Assembly: GCA_000531095.1 (NCBI GenBank)
Contig: HG799466.1
Coordinates: 410,049 to 474,048, forward strand
Length of the DNA stretch: 64,000 nucleotides
Origin: Gemmata massiliana
Lineage (GTDB): Bacteria > Planctomycetota > Planctomycetia > Gemmatales > Gemmataceae
Reading direction: 5' to 3'
Part shown: piece after piece, positions 52,952 to 61,562 of the stretch
Layout: the number at the start of each line of letters is the position of its first letter
Numbering within the stretch: position 1 is the stretch's first letter
Notes under the pieces: model-generated
Databases searched by the model: none
Told to the model about the DNA's origin: nothing
The model's input: the letters and a program-made list of their open reading frames with translations, nothing else
Translations under genes and position numbers: made by a program

Positions 52952-54856
52952 ATGCGTTCGCCCCGCCGCTTCGGCGCGTTTGAGCAACTCGAAGACCGTT
53001 CACTCCCCAGCTCGTTCGGTGTCGCCTGGGCCGATCCCGGCCACATGACACTGAGTTTCGTGCCCGACGGCACGGCCACCCCCACCGGACCGAGTAGCCT
53101 GTTCGCGTCCCTCACCGCGGCCGGTACGACCACCGCATGGGAGCGCGAGATCCTCCGCGCGTTCCAAACATGGGCCGTGAACGCCAACATCAACATCGGA
53201 CTCGTCGCAGACGGGGGACAAGCGCTCGGCACGGTCGGCGCGGTCCAGGGCGACGCCCGGTTCGGTGACATCCGCATCGCCGCGGCCCCGATCTCGGCCG
53301 ACGAAGCCGCGGCCGCGTCCCCGTTCAGTTGGACCGGCACCACGTTCGCGGGTGATGTGACATTCAGCAACGCGGTCCCGTACCGAATCGGTAACGTTGC
53401 CAGCGCCTACGACATATTCTCTGTCGCGCTGCACGAAGCCGGGCACACACTCGGACTGGACCACTCGACCGCACCGGGATCGGCCACGAACGCGACATAC
53501 GCCTACCATGCCCAATTGACCGCGAGCGACATTGCCGCGCTCCGGGCGCTGTACGGCGCCCGGTTGCCCGACGAGTTCGACCTACTGGGGCCGAACGACA
53601 CGCGCGCCACCGCGAGTGCAATGGTGAAGGACGCGACCGTCGGGGCCTACGTCGCCGACGGTGACCTGACCACGCTCGGCGACGTGGACGGCTACAAGTT
53701 CAAGGCCGGGGCGCTGACGACGATCACGCTCCAAGCCAAGGGGCTTAGTCTCCTCCAGGCCCGGGTGAGCGTGTACGACTCCACCGGGAAGCTCGTCGCG
53801 AGCGCGGCGGCCCAGGACTCGTTCAACAACGACATCACCCTCAACCTCGCGCTCGCCAACGGCGCCACGTACTTCATCAAGGTCGAAAGCGCGACCTCCG
53901 ACGTGTTCGGGATCGGCAGCTACCGGTTGACCGCGGATCCAAACAACAAAGCCGCCAAACCGCTCCGAACCCCGCCGGTTCTGGACGCGCACACGAACGA
54001 CACTCTTGCATAACTTCGTATAGCATACATTATACGAAGTTATACGACCTCGCGATCGTGGGCACGGGGCAGTTCGACGTTCAGTACCGCGGGTCGATCG
54101 AGGACGCGACCGACTCCGATTTCTACAAGATTTACTCCCCCGCAACGGCGAGCGGGACCGCGACCTTAAACGTAGTTGTCTGGTCCACGGACGGGGCACT
54201 GAACCCGCGCGTGCGGGTGTTCGATGCACGGGGTAATGCGATCGCGTTCCAGGTGCTCGCGAAACAGCGCGGGCATCATGAGCATCGCGATCCCGAACGC
54301 CCCCGCGGACGCGAAATACATCGTCCAGATATCGGCGCGCTCCCCGGGCGGCGCGAACAACACCGGCGGTTACTATTTCGGCGCCGATTTCAACCAATCA
54401 ATGACCGCAGCCGCACAAGAAATCGGCGGCGGCGCGCTCAGTTCGTCCGCGACCACGAGCACCGCCACACTCGTCGTGACTGATGGCGGTATCTTCCAGT
54501 TCGCACTGTTTTCCGAAGCGCTTGCCGCGGGCGCGGGCGGAGCGAAACTGACCGCGACCGACGCCACCGGGAAAGTGATCTTCGTTCTCGATGCCGAATC
54601 CGGTCAGCCCGCGGTCACGGCGGTTCAGTACCTCGCGGCCGGAGCCTATACGTTCAAGTACGTGTACCACTCAGTAACTGGGAAAACGGTTGCCCCAATC
54701 CGGTACCACCTGGCACTGTTGGAATTAACGGAGGGGATCGGCACATACGCACCGCCGCTGATCGCACCACCGCCCCCGCCCGCGCCGACGTACAGTCCGA
54801 CGATCTACATCGCGCCGTCACTGCCAGCCCCAATGGGTCTCTGGTACTTCTTCTAA
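52952..54856 (+). pseudogene. Matrixin-type metalloprotease with PPC-like domain, interrupted by loxP linker
   Basis: Start ATG 52952: MRSPRRFGAFEQLEDRSLPS, the planctomycete LEDR-type surface-protein N-terminus. The peptidase has HEAGHTLGLDH, the metzincin zinc motif, at about 162-172. A pre-peptidase C-terminal (PPC) domain follows (EFDLLGPNDTRATASAMVKD, YKFKAGALTTITLQAKGLSL), then a second one broken twice. The first break is a 38-nt insertion at 54010-54047 containing loxP; deleting it gives NDTLALAIVGTGQFDV in frame. The second is one extra A in the AAA at 54262-54264; removing it gives VLANSAGIMSIAIPNA. Corrected length is 621 residues. It is probably intact in the organism. Confidence 0.85.
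54010..54047. other. loxP site plus linker bases (likely 454 paired-end linker)
   Basis: 54010-54043 is a perfect 34-bp loxP: arm ATAACTTCGTATA, spacer GCATACAT, arm TATACGAAGTTAT. ACGA follows, which matches the flank of the Roche 454 Titanium paired-end linker. Its 38 nt break a gene that is otherwise in frame, so it is almost certainly foreign to the organism. Confidence 0.95.
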
Positions 54857-54950
54857 ACCGCAATGAAAGTGCTCCGGGCGCTCACGTGCGTTCCGGAGCG
54901 TGCTCGGGCCGAGCTGACAAGAGTATCCCGCATCCCCTCCCCGAACCACC

Positions 54951-57728
54951 ATGCCCACTTCACCTTCCGTCATCCCGACCGTTGATTTGAACGACCGTGA
55001 TAGCGCGGAGAGTTTGTCCGCGTGGGTCCAGGCCGAAGCCAGGTTCCCCAGAGCGGGCGACGAGTACCTCGGGTTCCGCATCGAAAAGGAGTTGGGGCGC
55101 GGTGCGTTCGGTCGGGTGTACCTGGCGCGCCAGGGGGATCTGGCCGGGCGCCCGGTCGCGCTCAAGGTGGCGTGCGACGTCGGGGGCGAGTCACGGACGC
55201 TGGCTCAGATGCAGCACACGAACATCGTCCCGGTGTACTCGTTCCACCGGGACGGATCGCTCCAGGCCGCGTGCATGCCTTACTACGGCTGCACGACACT
55301 CGCCGATGTCATCGGTAGCCTCCGCGGGCGCGAAAGCCTCCCGAGTTCCGGGCGCGAACTTCGGAGTACGATCGCCCAGCGCGGCGAACTCACCACACCG
55401 TCGGCCGGGTCCGCACCCTCCCGAGTTGATTCCGCCCTCACCCCGGGTTTGCTTCCTTCTTTACCACCTGCCCCGGCGGTGCCGCTCGAACACAGTTCCG
55501 ACGGCTGGGCGCGGCTCGAAGGGCTGTCGTTCGTTGAAGCGGTCCTCTGTCTCGCCGAGCAACTGGCCGACGGACTCGCCCACGCCCACAATCGAGGCAT
55601 TTTGCACCGCGACCTGAAACCGGCGAACGTGTTGCTCACAGACGAGGGGCGCCCGATGCTCCTCGACTTCAACCTCGCCGAGGACACCAAGACCCGCGAC
55701 GGGGCCGAGCGCGCCGCCATCGGCGGTACACTCCCCTACATGGCGCCCGAGCAGATGCGGGCGTTCCGCGACAAAACCGGCGCGCTCGACGGCCGGTGCG
55801 ACATCTACGCCCTCGGCGTCATTCTGTTCGAGTTGCTCACCGGGCAGCACCCGTTCCCGGTTCGGCGCAGCCTCGGGCGGTCCGTGGTGGCTCCGATGCT
55901 CGCCGACCGCGAGAAGGCCCCGCCCTCACCCCGCGCGCTCAACCGCTCCGTGTCCCCGGCCGTCGACGCGATCGTGCGGAAGTGCCTCGCGCCGAACGCC
56001 GACGAGCGCTACCTGCGTGCGGAAGATTTGCGGGAAGACATCGAACGGCACCTGAGCAACCGCGCACTGCGCTTCGCCCCGAACCCGTCCGTGCGCGAGC
56101 GAGTGCAAAAATGGGCGCGCCGGAACCCGCGGTTGGCGTCTTCCGGCACGGTCGGCGCCGGCGCCGCGGTTCTGCTCGCGTGCCTCGGAGCAAGCTTCGC
56201 GTACTCGTGGGACCAGAGCCAGAACGACCGCGCACGGGCGCTCTTCGCGGACCACCGCACCGACTTCGAGGGCGCTCAACTGTTCCTCGACGACCGGAAC
56301 CAGTCGCGCCCGCGGTTGGACGAAGCGGACGCCAAGCTCCAAGCGGTGCTCGCACGGTACGACGTGCCCGAAGACGCGGAAGCTTGGGCCACAACCGCGA
56401 AGGTGCAACGCCTGCCCGAAACGGACCGCACGCGATTGATGGGCGACGTCGGGGAAACGTTCTACCTCATGGCGCAGGTCGCGTACCTCCGGGCTATGGG
56501 ATCGGACGATCCACCCGCGCGAACGGAAAACCTGGACCGGGCCGCGAAGTGGAACGAGGCCGCGGCCCGGTTTGCCGGCGACCGGTTGCCCCACGCGGTC
56601 CGCGAACAGCGCGCTGCAATTACGGACTTACGCGGTAGTCGCGCAGAAGCCGAAGCGCTCCGTGCTGAAGCACTTAAAGCGTCGCTGGAATCGGCGCGCG
56701 ACCTCTACCTGTTGGGTGCGGTGCTCACGCAACAGGGCCGGCACCGCGAAGCACTTCCGCACTTGCGGAAATCGACCTTCCTCGACCCGAAAAATTTCTC
56801 CGCGTGGTTCGTGCGCGGAACGGTTCACCTGGCGCTCGACCACGACGCCGATGCGGTCGCGTGCTTCACCGCGTGCCTCGCGCTGCGCGACGATTTCGCC
56901 CCCGCTTGGCGCAATCGCGGGCTGGCGCTGGCCCGGGGCCGGGCGTTCAAGAACGCACGCGACGATTTCACGCGCGCCATCACACTCGACCCGGTCCCGG
57001 CCGAGGTGTACGTCCAGCGGTCAACGATTTACGACCTGGAAGGCAACCTCGAAGCGGCCGAAACCGATCTCACCCGCGCACTCGATGCGGGCGGGGCGCC
57101 GGTACAAATCCACCTCCTGCGGTCATCCATTCGCCAGCGCCGGAATAATCTCTCGGGCGCCCAAGCGGACCGCGAAGAGGGGCTACGGCTCACGCCCGCC
57201 GACGAACTCAGTTGGGTCGCACGCGGAACGGAACGGCTCGCCGACGATGTGAAGGGCGCTCTCGCGGACACCGAGGAAGCACTGAAGATCAACCCGTTCT
57301 CGATGACCGCGCTTCAGTTGAAGGCGCACATTCTCGGCGAGCGCCTGAACAAACCGGACGAGGCACTGCAGGTGCTCAATCGGGCGGTCGAACTGCACCC
57401 GGACCACGTGCCGACGCGGGCCGGGCGCGGGGTCGAACTCGCCCGGCGCGGGAAACGCGACGAGGCCCTGAGAGACGCTCGCGAATCCCTACTCCGCGAC
57501 ACGCGCCCGGCGAACCTGTATCAGGTCGGGTGCATCTACGCGCTCACCGCGAAGTCGCACCACGAGGACAAAAAAGAGGCCCTTCACCTGCTCTGGTCCG
57601 CGCTCAAGACCGGGTTCGGCCTCGACATGGTCGATACGGACGCGGACCTCGACCCGATCCGGAAAGACCCCGAGTTCACGAAAATGGTCGCGGCCGCCCG
57701 CGCGCGCCTCGCGACCAAGCGCGATTGA
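54951..57728 (+). CDS. Ser/Thr protein kinase with membrane helix and TPR repeats
   Basis: Of 925 residues, about 40-380 form the kinase: LGRGAFGRVYLARQ, VALKVACDV, HRDLKPANVLLTDEGRPMLL, DFN where DFG is usual, and YMAPEQMRA. A membrane helix GTVGAGAAVLLACLGASFAY lies at about 398-420. The outer part is a chain of TPR-like repeats (AADALPHLRKSTFLDPKNFS-like units at LRKSTFLDPKNFSAWFVRGT, FTRAITLDPVPAEVYVQRST, VLNRAVELHPDHVPTRAGRG). TPRs bind proteins, probably sensing or scaffolding in the periplasm. The DFN change may alter magnesium binding but is seen in planctomycete kinases. Confidence 0.9.
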   Translation: MPTSPSVIPTVDLNDRDSAESLSAWVQAEARFPRAGDEYLGFRIEKELGRGAFGRVYLARQGDLAGRPVALKVACDVGGESRTLAQMQHTNIVPVYSFHRDGSLQAACMPYYGCTTLADVIGSLRGRESLPSSGRELRSTIAQRGELTTPSAGSAPSRVDSALTPGLLPSLPPAPAVPLEHSSDGWARLEGLSFVEAVLCLAEQLADGLAHAHNRGILHRDLKPANVLLTDEGRPMLLDFNLAEDTKTRDGAERAAIGGTLPYMAPEQMRAFRDKTGALDGRCDIYALGVILFELLTGQHPFPVRRSLGRSVVAPMLADREKAPPSPRALNRSVSPAVDAIVRKCLAPNADERYLRAEDLREDIERHLSNRALRFAPNPSVRERVQKWARRNPRLASSGTVGAGAAVLLACLGASFAYSWDQSQNDRARALFADHRTDFEGAQLFLDDRNQSRPRLDEADAKLQAVLARYDVPEDAEAWATTAKVQRLPETDRTRLMGDVGETFYLMAQVAYLRAMGSDDPPARTENLDRAAKWNEAAARFAGDRLPHAVREQRAAITDLRGSRAEAEALRAEALKASLESARDLYLLGAVLTQQGRHREALPHLRKSTFLDPKNFSAWFVRGTVHLALDHDADAVACFTACLALRDDFAPAWRNRGLALARGRAFKNARDDFTRAITLDPVPAEVYVQRSTIYDLEGNLEAAETDLTRALDAGGAPVQIHLLRSSIRQRRNNLSGAQADREEGLRLTPADELSWVARGTERLADDVKGALADTEEALKINPFSMTALQLKAHILGERLNKPDEALQVLNRAVELHPDHVPTRAGRGVELARRGKRDEALRDARESLLRDTRPANLYQVGCIYALTAKSHHEDKKEALHLLWSALKTGFGLDMVDTDADLDPIRKDPEFTKMVAAARARLATKRD

Positions 57729-57756
57729 CGGTCACGAGGCGCGATCTCGCTCGGCA

Positions 57757-58245
57757 CTACGCCGCTTCGTCTTTCCGCACGGGAAGTATGATGGGCGCCT
57801 CGCACCACGCGATAACCGCGTCCAGTTCCCGGATTCCTTCCGATAAATCCGCCACCGGCACCCGCGTTACCAGCTCCTTCCCCACACGAATCGCGATCCG
57901 GTCCGCGAGCCGGTAAACCTTGAGCAGCAGCGCGGACGGGTTCCCGCTCTCCGCGCGCCGCAACACGGCCCGGAGGGTGCGGCACCAGATCGCCAGTCGG
58001 TCGGGGACGTTCTGCGTCGGTTCGGGCAACTGGGCGTTGCGGTATTCGGCGGTAAACTCGCGCAACGCGGCCCGGAACGCCTCGAACGACTTCTGGCGCA
58101 CCTGGAGTTCGGCTGCGGACGCGGCGCTCTTCGCGGGGTCGTCGCGGTGGTTCTCCCACCGGGCCTGGAGGTCGAGAACCCGGACCAGGGCCGTTGCTTG
58201 TTGCGAAGTGAGCTTCTCAGCGGCGCTCTCGCTCATCTGCGGCAT
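57757..58245 (-). CDS. Hypothetical helical protein
   Basis: The 162-residue protein is helical and charged (VRVLDLQARWENHRDDPAKS, SFEAFRAALREFTAEYRNAQ, RAVLRRAESGNPSALLLKVY). It starts at ATG 58245 (MPQMSES; the second ATG is an alternative). No motif is recognised. It faces the kinase-TPR gene and ends 29 bp from it. Confidence 0.65.
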   Translation of the reverse strand: MPQMSESAAEKLTSQQATALVRVLDLQARWENHRDDPAKSAASAAELQVRQKSFEAFRAALREFTAEYRNAQLPEPTQNVPDRLAIWCRTLRAVLRRAESGNPSALLLKVYRLADRIAIRVGKELVTRVPVADLSEGIRELDAVIAWCEAPIILPVRKDEAA

Positions 58246-58618
58246 TTTGGGGCTTTCGCACAGGAGTAGGCGGTCTTACGGATCTCATCGGTCCGATCCG
58301 TTCGGGGGTTCATAGCGAAGCGCGCGAAGAAGGGGAAGACGGGTTGGCGCGGCGGCACATTCGGCCCGTATTTGCGGCAAAAGGTTCCGGTTCGATCGCC
58401 TCTCCTACACATCGCGGTAAGTGTTACAACCGGCCCGAGCACTTCCCGTAACCGTTCCGACCACAAAAGCGAGGAAATCGCGTATCGTCACTCCCGGTCA
58501 CCACAATTCGGGTATTGGCACGCGGTCTGCTTTACTTTGATTCGTCGAACAACAAGTTGGGCCAGTTCCCCCGGCCCGCTCCCCCTACCCCACTCCCCGT
58601 CCCCAACCCTATCCACGA

Positions 58619-58652
58619 GAGCCGGCGACTTGGTCGCCGGCTTCAACTTTTT
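58619..58652 (+). terminator. Plus-strand terminator without a known gene
   Basis: AGCCGGCGAC pairs with GTCGCCGGCT, and CAACTTTTTC follows. No plus-strand gene lies within 800 bp upstream except the kinase-TPR gene, 890 bp away. It may end an unannotated small RNA. Confidence 0.65.
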
Positions 58653-58696
58653 CCCGACCACCAAACTAGAAACTGTGCAACACATGCTCCAAAACA

Positions 58697-58732
58697 AACG
58701 CGGCCCGCTCCGAATTCGGGGCGGGCCGCGTT
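58697..58732 (-). terminator. Terminator of rpsU
   Basis: AACGCGGCCCGC pairs with GCGGGCCGCGTT across a GC-rich inner part. On the minus strand, TTTGTTTTGG follows. It lies 22 bp after rpsU. Confidence 0.85.
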
Positions 58733-58754
58733 CGTTCACTGATCTCGGTCGCGT

Positions 58755-58973
58755 TTAGTATGACCGTTCCTTGGTCGGCGGCTTTCCGAGAGCCGCCTTC
58801 TTAATCGCGCTGCGCCGCTTGGCCTCTTTACGGCTCCGAGCTTCGCACGGCTTCTCGTAGTACTCGTGAGCGCGTAGTTCGCGCTTCAGCCCGCTCCGCT
58901 CGACCAACTTCTTGAACCGCCGAAGGGCCGCCCCAATCGGCTCCCGGTCGTGAACCCGCATGCGCAATCCCAT
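58755..58973 (-). CDS. rpsU: 30S ribosomal protein bS21
   Basis: ATG at 58973 gives MGLRMRVHDREPIGAALRRF, the bS21 opening, with a GGGAGGCAG ribosome site just before it. The rest is the usual basic helix pair (KKLVERSGLKRELRAHEYYE, then KPCEARSRKEAKRRSAIKKA). At 72 residues it is a normal length. It is a translation-initiation protein of the small subunit. A typical terminator follows. Confidence 0.9.
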   Translation of the reverse strand: MGLRMRVHDREPIGAALRRFKKLVERSGLKRELRAHEYYEKPCEARSRKEAKRRSAIKKAALGKPPTKERSY

Positions 58974-59047
58974 TCTGCCTCCCGGATAATGTGACAACGA
59001 GAAATTATACGAGCGCCGGCCCAATGAGCCAGACGAATTACTCTGAG

Positions 59048-59130
59048 ACCGAGGTGGCGGAATTGGCAGACACACTAGATTCAGCTTCTGCGCTCGAAAG
59101 GGAACAGGTTCTAATCACAATAAGGGCATT
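59048..59130 (+). tRNA. tRNA-Leu(CAG) 5' half, chimeric after the anticodon loop
   Basis: 59048-59084 reads ACCGAGGTGGCGGAATTGGC, then AGACACACTAGATTCAG: acceptor strand, D-arm, anticodon stem and loop of tRNA-Leu with anticodon CAG. From 59085 the sequence continues CTTCTGCGCTCGAAAGGGAA, a degenerate imitation of the 3' half, and lacks a matching acceptor end. It cannot fold as a normal tRNA. The missing 3' half lies inverted at 59281-59333. Confidence 0.6.
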
Positions 59131-59249
59131 GAATTGGCATTTTGTCCACCAAAAAGGGCAGCGAATCGGGCTACATGACACGCAGACGACCAAAGCCTAG
59201 ATGGTCCAGCGACGAGAAAATGCTGAAAAATTCTAGCAGAAATGAAAAA

Positions 59250-59275
59250 AGCCCACCGGATTTACCCGATGGGCT
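59250..59275 (-). terminator. Terminator next to the tRNA-Leu 3' half
   Basis: On the minus strand, AGCCCATCGGGTAAATCCGG followed by TGGGCTTTTTTCATTT forms an AGCCCA/TGGGCT stem and a T-run. It lies just after the tRNA 3' half, in its direction, so it is probably the native tRNA terminator. Confidence 0.85.
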
Positions 59276-59280
59276 AAAGG

Positions 59281-59333
59281 TGCCGAGGAGAGGACTTGAA
59301 CCTCCACGCCCTTGCGAGCGCTAGAACCTGAAT
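59281..59333 (-). tRNA. tRNA-Leu(CAG) 3' half, inverted relative to the 5' half
   Basis: On the minus strand it reads ATTCAGGTTCTAGCGCTCGC, then AAGGGCGTGGAGGTTCAAGT and CCTCTCCTCGGCA. This is the complete anticodon 3' side, variable arm, T-arm and acceptor of tRNA-Leu. The 5' half is absent beyond 59336. Joining the ATTCAG of both halves gives a nearly perfect tRNA-Leu. Confidence 0.75.
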
Positions 59334-59501
59334 ATGGTAACATAGAAGATTTATGTATTTTACTAGCAACAACTTGCGACCGGCTTTCGATTGCGCTGGC
59401 GGAATGCTGGCGGGATTTTGCCCCGCGCATCCCCCGACCCCGCACGTCCTCTCCCGCCGTGCGGGCGCCTCACGCGAGGCTTGTCGGCGGAGGCGGGGTG
59501 G

Positions 59502-59756
59502 TCACTCACTGGGCGGGCGGTAGATGCCGATGTGTTCCGCCGTGAAGGTACTCGAACTTGGTTGCCGCTCGAACGGCAACACATCCGGCGCCGGTTCCCG
59601 AAACTCGACCCGCTTCACGATACCGTTCTCGTGGAACTCGATTGCCGCAACGCGCGGGCAAGTTGTTTGCGGGTGAAGCCCGCGACAATACGGACACACG
59701 GGATTCGTTTGTGTCTGCTCGAACATCGTCGCCAACTCCGTTTCCGTGTCACTCAC
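59502..59756 (-). CDS. Small zinc-finger protein of the island
   Basis: GTG at 59756 overlaps the previous stop by 4 nt (GTGA). The 84-residue protein MSDTETELATMFEQTQTNPV then CPYCRGLHPQTTCPRVAAIE has a CxxC..C site, followed by beta-like sequence (EFHENGIVKRVEFREPA). Similar small proteins occur in mobile elements of planctomycetes. Function unknown. Confidence 0.6.
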   Translation of the reverse strand: MSDTETELATMFEQTQTNPVCPYCRGLHPQTTCPRVAAIEFHENGIVKRVEFREPAPDVLPFERQPSSSTFTAEHIGIYRPPSE

Positions 59757-59947
59757 CGGGTTGCCTCCGGTTCGCCATCGTGCCGCTTGAAGGGTCGATA
59801 CCCTTTGCCCGCGCACCACTTGAGCGCATAAGCCAATTCAGCTTCGTGGTTCTCATCGCACCAATCAGCGCATACGAGCAACGGTTGCGGGAGTAAAAGA
59901 CCCGCAACCTCAATTGCCGACGAGAACTCTTCAAGTCGCGTGGCCAT
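59753..59947 (-). CDS. Small hypothetical protein of the island
   Basis: The 64-residue product MATRLEEFSSAIEVAGLLLP continues QPLLVCADWCDENHEAELAY. Its stop overlaps the next GTG, so it is translated together with it. It lies 8 bp after the P63C gene. No family recognised. Confidence 0.55.
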   Translation of the reverse strand: MATRLEEFSSAIEVAGLLLPQPLLVCADWCDENHEAELAYALKWCAGKGYRPFKRHDGEPEATR

Positions 59948-59955
59948 AATCGCTC

Positions 59956-60900
59956 CTACGCTGCTTCTGCTTGTAGGTCAATGCCCGGAAGGTCGCCAAA
60001 ATCGAGCTGAACACTGTGGCCCGGTTTGGGGCAAGCTCGGTCGAGTGACCGCACGAACTGCCGCCAGTCCGCGGACGCCCGCATGAGTCCAGTGACAACC
60101 GCCAAGTGTCGATCCAGTTCCCGCCGCCCAACGTCTTCGGTTAGAAGCTGATGGTGCTTCCCCTCGCGGCGACGAGCACCGTCATCGGCTTCCTTCATGG
60201 GATTGCGTTTCTCGAGTTCTTCCAGAATGCCTGGGGCAAGGCGCTCGTACACGATGTCCTTGGTGAGCTGAGCGAGGTGCCGCGGTCCGCACGCCGGGTT
60301 GGTTGGATCCCATTTCCAGTTCCGCAGCATGAAAATTCGCTGGTAGAACTCCGGAAAGAACGTCATCGACCACTCAGCGAATTCTTTTCTCAGATAGCGG
60401 TCAAAGATAGACCGCAGCGCCGCCTTATCGCGGTTTTCCTGGAATCCTGTCGCCTCGTCGATCAGAGCCACAATGCCGGTCTTCGCCAAAGACCGAACAA
60501 GCATCTCGCACATGTCCGCAATCGGCGATTGGTGCGGCAAGAGAACGCCAGCGCGACGAGCATCAAGGTACACGTCGCAAACCGCTGGGAGCGTAGTCGC
60601 CTCGTACCCAACAAACACTCGGTGATTAATGGGGTGCCGGTAGTGGATGGGAGACATGTTGAAACCCTTAGAAATAAAGGGTTTTAGGTTCCCAGATGCC
60701 AAAAACGACGGCATCTGGGAGACATCGTTTTCTAAGGCGCTTTTGTTGCCTTTGGCGTTAGCCGAGTAGCCGAGAGCCGCCCGGTACCCGCGGCCACTTA
60801 GAATGCGGACGCCATCTTTCGATACCGCGCACGTGATGACGCGGTCAAGGATGTTGAACTGCCCAATGTGGCTAACTTCGACAACGTGTTCAGCAACCAT
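59956..60900 (-). CDS. P63C-domain phage-like protein
   Basis: The start ATG at 60900 gives MVAEHVVEVSHIGQFNILDR, then VITCAVSKDGVRILSGRG and a 314-residue product. Its C-terminal P63C-like region has FAEWSMTFFPEFYQRIFMLR, YERLAPGILEELEKRNPMKE, REGKHHQLLTEDVGRRELDR and HLAVVTGLMRASADWRQFVR. The first 100 residues resemble proteins acting on phage or plasmid DNA. P63C proteins are common in prophages and related islands; their biochemical role is not clear. Confidence 0.75.
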   Translation of the reverse strand: MVAEHVVEVSHIGQFNILDRVITCAVSKDGVRILSGRGYRAALGYSANAKGNKSALENDVSQMPSFLASGNLKPFISKGFNMSPIHYRHPINHRVFVGYEATTLPAVCDVYLDARRAGVLLPHQSPIADMCEMLVRSLAKTGIVALIDEATGFQENRDKAALRSIFDRYLRKEFAEWSMTFFPEFYQRIFMLRNWKWDPTNPACGPRHLAQLTKDIVYERLAPGILEELEKRNPMKEADDGARRREGKHHQLLTEDVGRRELDRHLAVVTGLMRASADWRQFVRSLDRACPKPGHSVQLDFGDLPGIDLQAEAA

Positions 60901-61252
60901 CACAACCTCAATGTTGTTTTGCGGCCAGATGTGACTGCGAAGCTGGCGTAGCCGCGGAAGTGCGTCAGACGTGCTTCTTGGTCGTAAAGGGCTGACCGCC
61001 GGGCGTCGAGGCGACCAAGAGAACCTGTTCGCCCGGCAGTCACGCAATGTTCGCACCGCTGGCCGGCAGCGCGAACGCCCACCCCAAGTTCGTCCCATCC
61101 GGGGGAACTTGGCTCAACAGAGTTCATCGGCACCGATACCGCAGAACTTGCGCGCGGTGCAAGATTAAATTGTCGCTTGTGACACCGGTATGTCACATTC
61201 CGATAGGTGGCCGCAGAAATACGCAAAGATCTACAGGTATCCACAGAATCAG
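60901..61252. other. Intergenic stretch of about 350 bp with a palindrome
   Basis: No gene is supported. A dyad TGTGACA-CCGGTA-TGTCACA at 61178-61197 could be a regulator-binding site for the minus-strand operon. No promoter was identified. Confidence 0.4.
61178..61197. promoter_or_regulatory. Palindromic candidate operator
   Basis: TGTGACA and TGTCACA form a perfect 7-bp dyad spaced by 6 bp, 278 bp upstream of the P63C gene. It may be bound by the KilA-N or another island regulator; this is a guess from symmetry only. Confidence 0.35.
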
Positions 61253-61492
61253 TCAGGACCGCTTGCGGCTTCGTTTCGCGCGAGGAAGCGTGAACTGGCG
61301 CATGCAGTCGTCGCACCCGGCGACCCGCGGCGTCGTCTTCAAGTCGTGGCAGATGTACGTGAACGTGGATTCACAATGCGGGCACGGCGGCCCGTCGTGC
61401 GGAAGGGCATTCAGATACGCATCCCAGTCCGAGAGCGTGGTTTCGGCGCCTGCTCCCTTGTTCGTGGGAGCAGCAGAAGATAAACTCGGCAT
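61253..61492 (-). CDS. Small zinc-ribbon-like island protein
   Basis: ATG at 61492 (MPSLSSAAPTNKGAGAETTL) after an AAGAGG-type site. The 79-residue protein has CPHCESTFTYICHDL and CDDCMRQFTLP, two Cys pairs likely to bind zinc, and a basic end (RAKRSRKRS). It could bind DNA. It follows the KilA-N gene by about 70 bp on the same strand. Confidence 0.6.
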   Translation of the reverse strand: MPSLSSAAPTNKGAGAETTLSDWDAYLNALPHDGPPCPHCESTFTYICHDLKTTPRVAGCDDCMRQFTLPRAKRSRKRS

Positions 61493-61562
61493 GAGCGAAC
61501 CTCTTGATGGGGTGTGAGTGGGAGCCAAAACGGGAATTCCCGTTTTGGCGTAATTGCTGTGA

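Larger units (their letters stand above)
58246..58754. other. Intergenic stretch of about 510 bp with two terminators
   Basis: No gene is seen. It holds one terminator on each strand (see the separate entries). The plus-strand one has no gene upstream. Confidence 0.5.

Noticed and set aside
53582-54397. A long minus-strand frame across the loxP site.
   Set aside because: It is antisense to the matrixin gene, and reads through the linker by chance.
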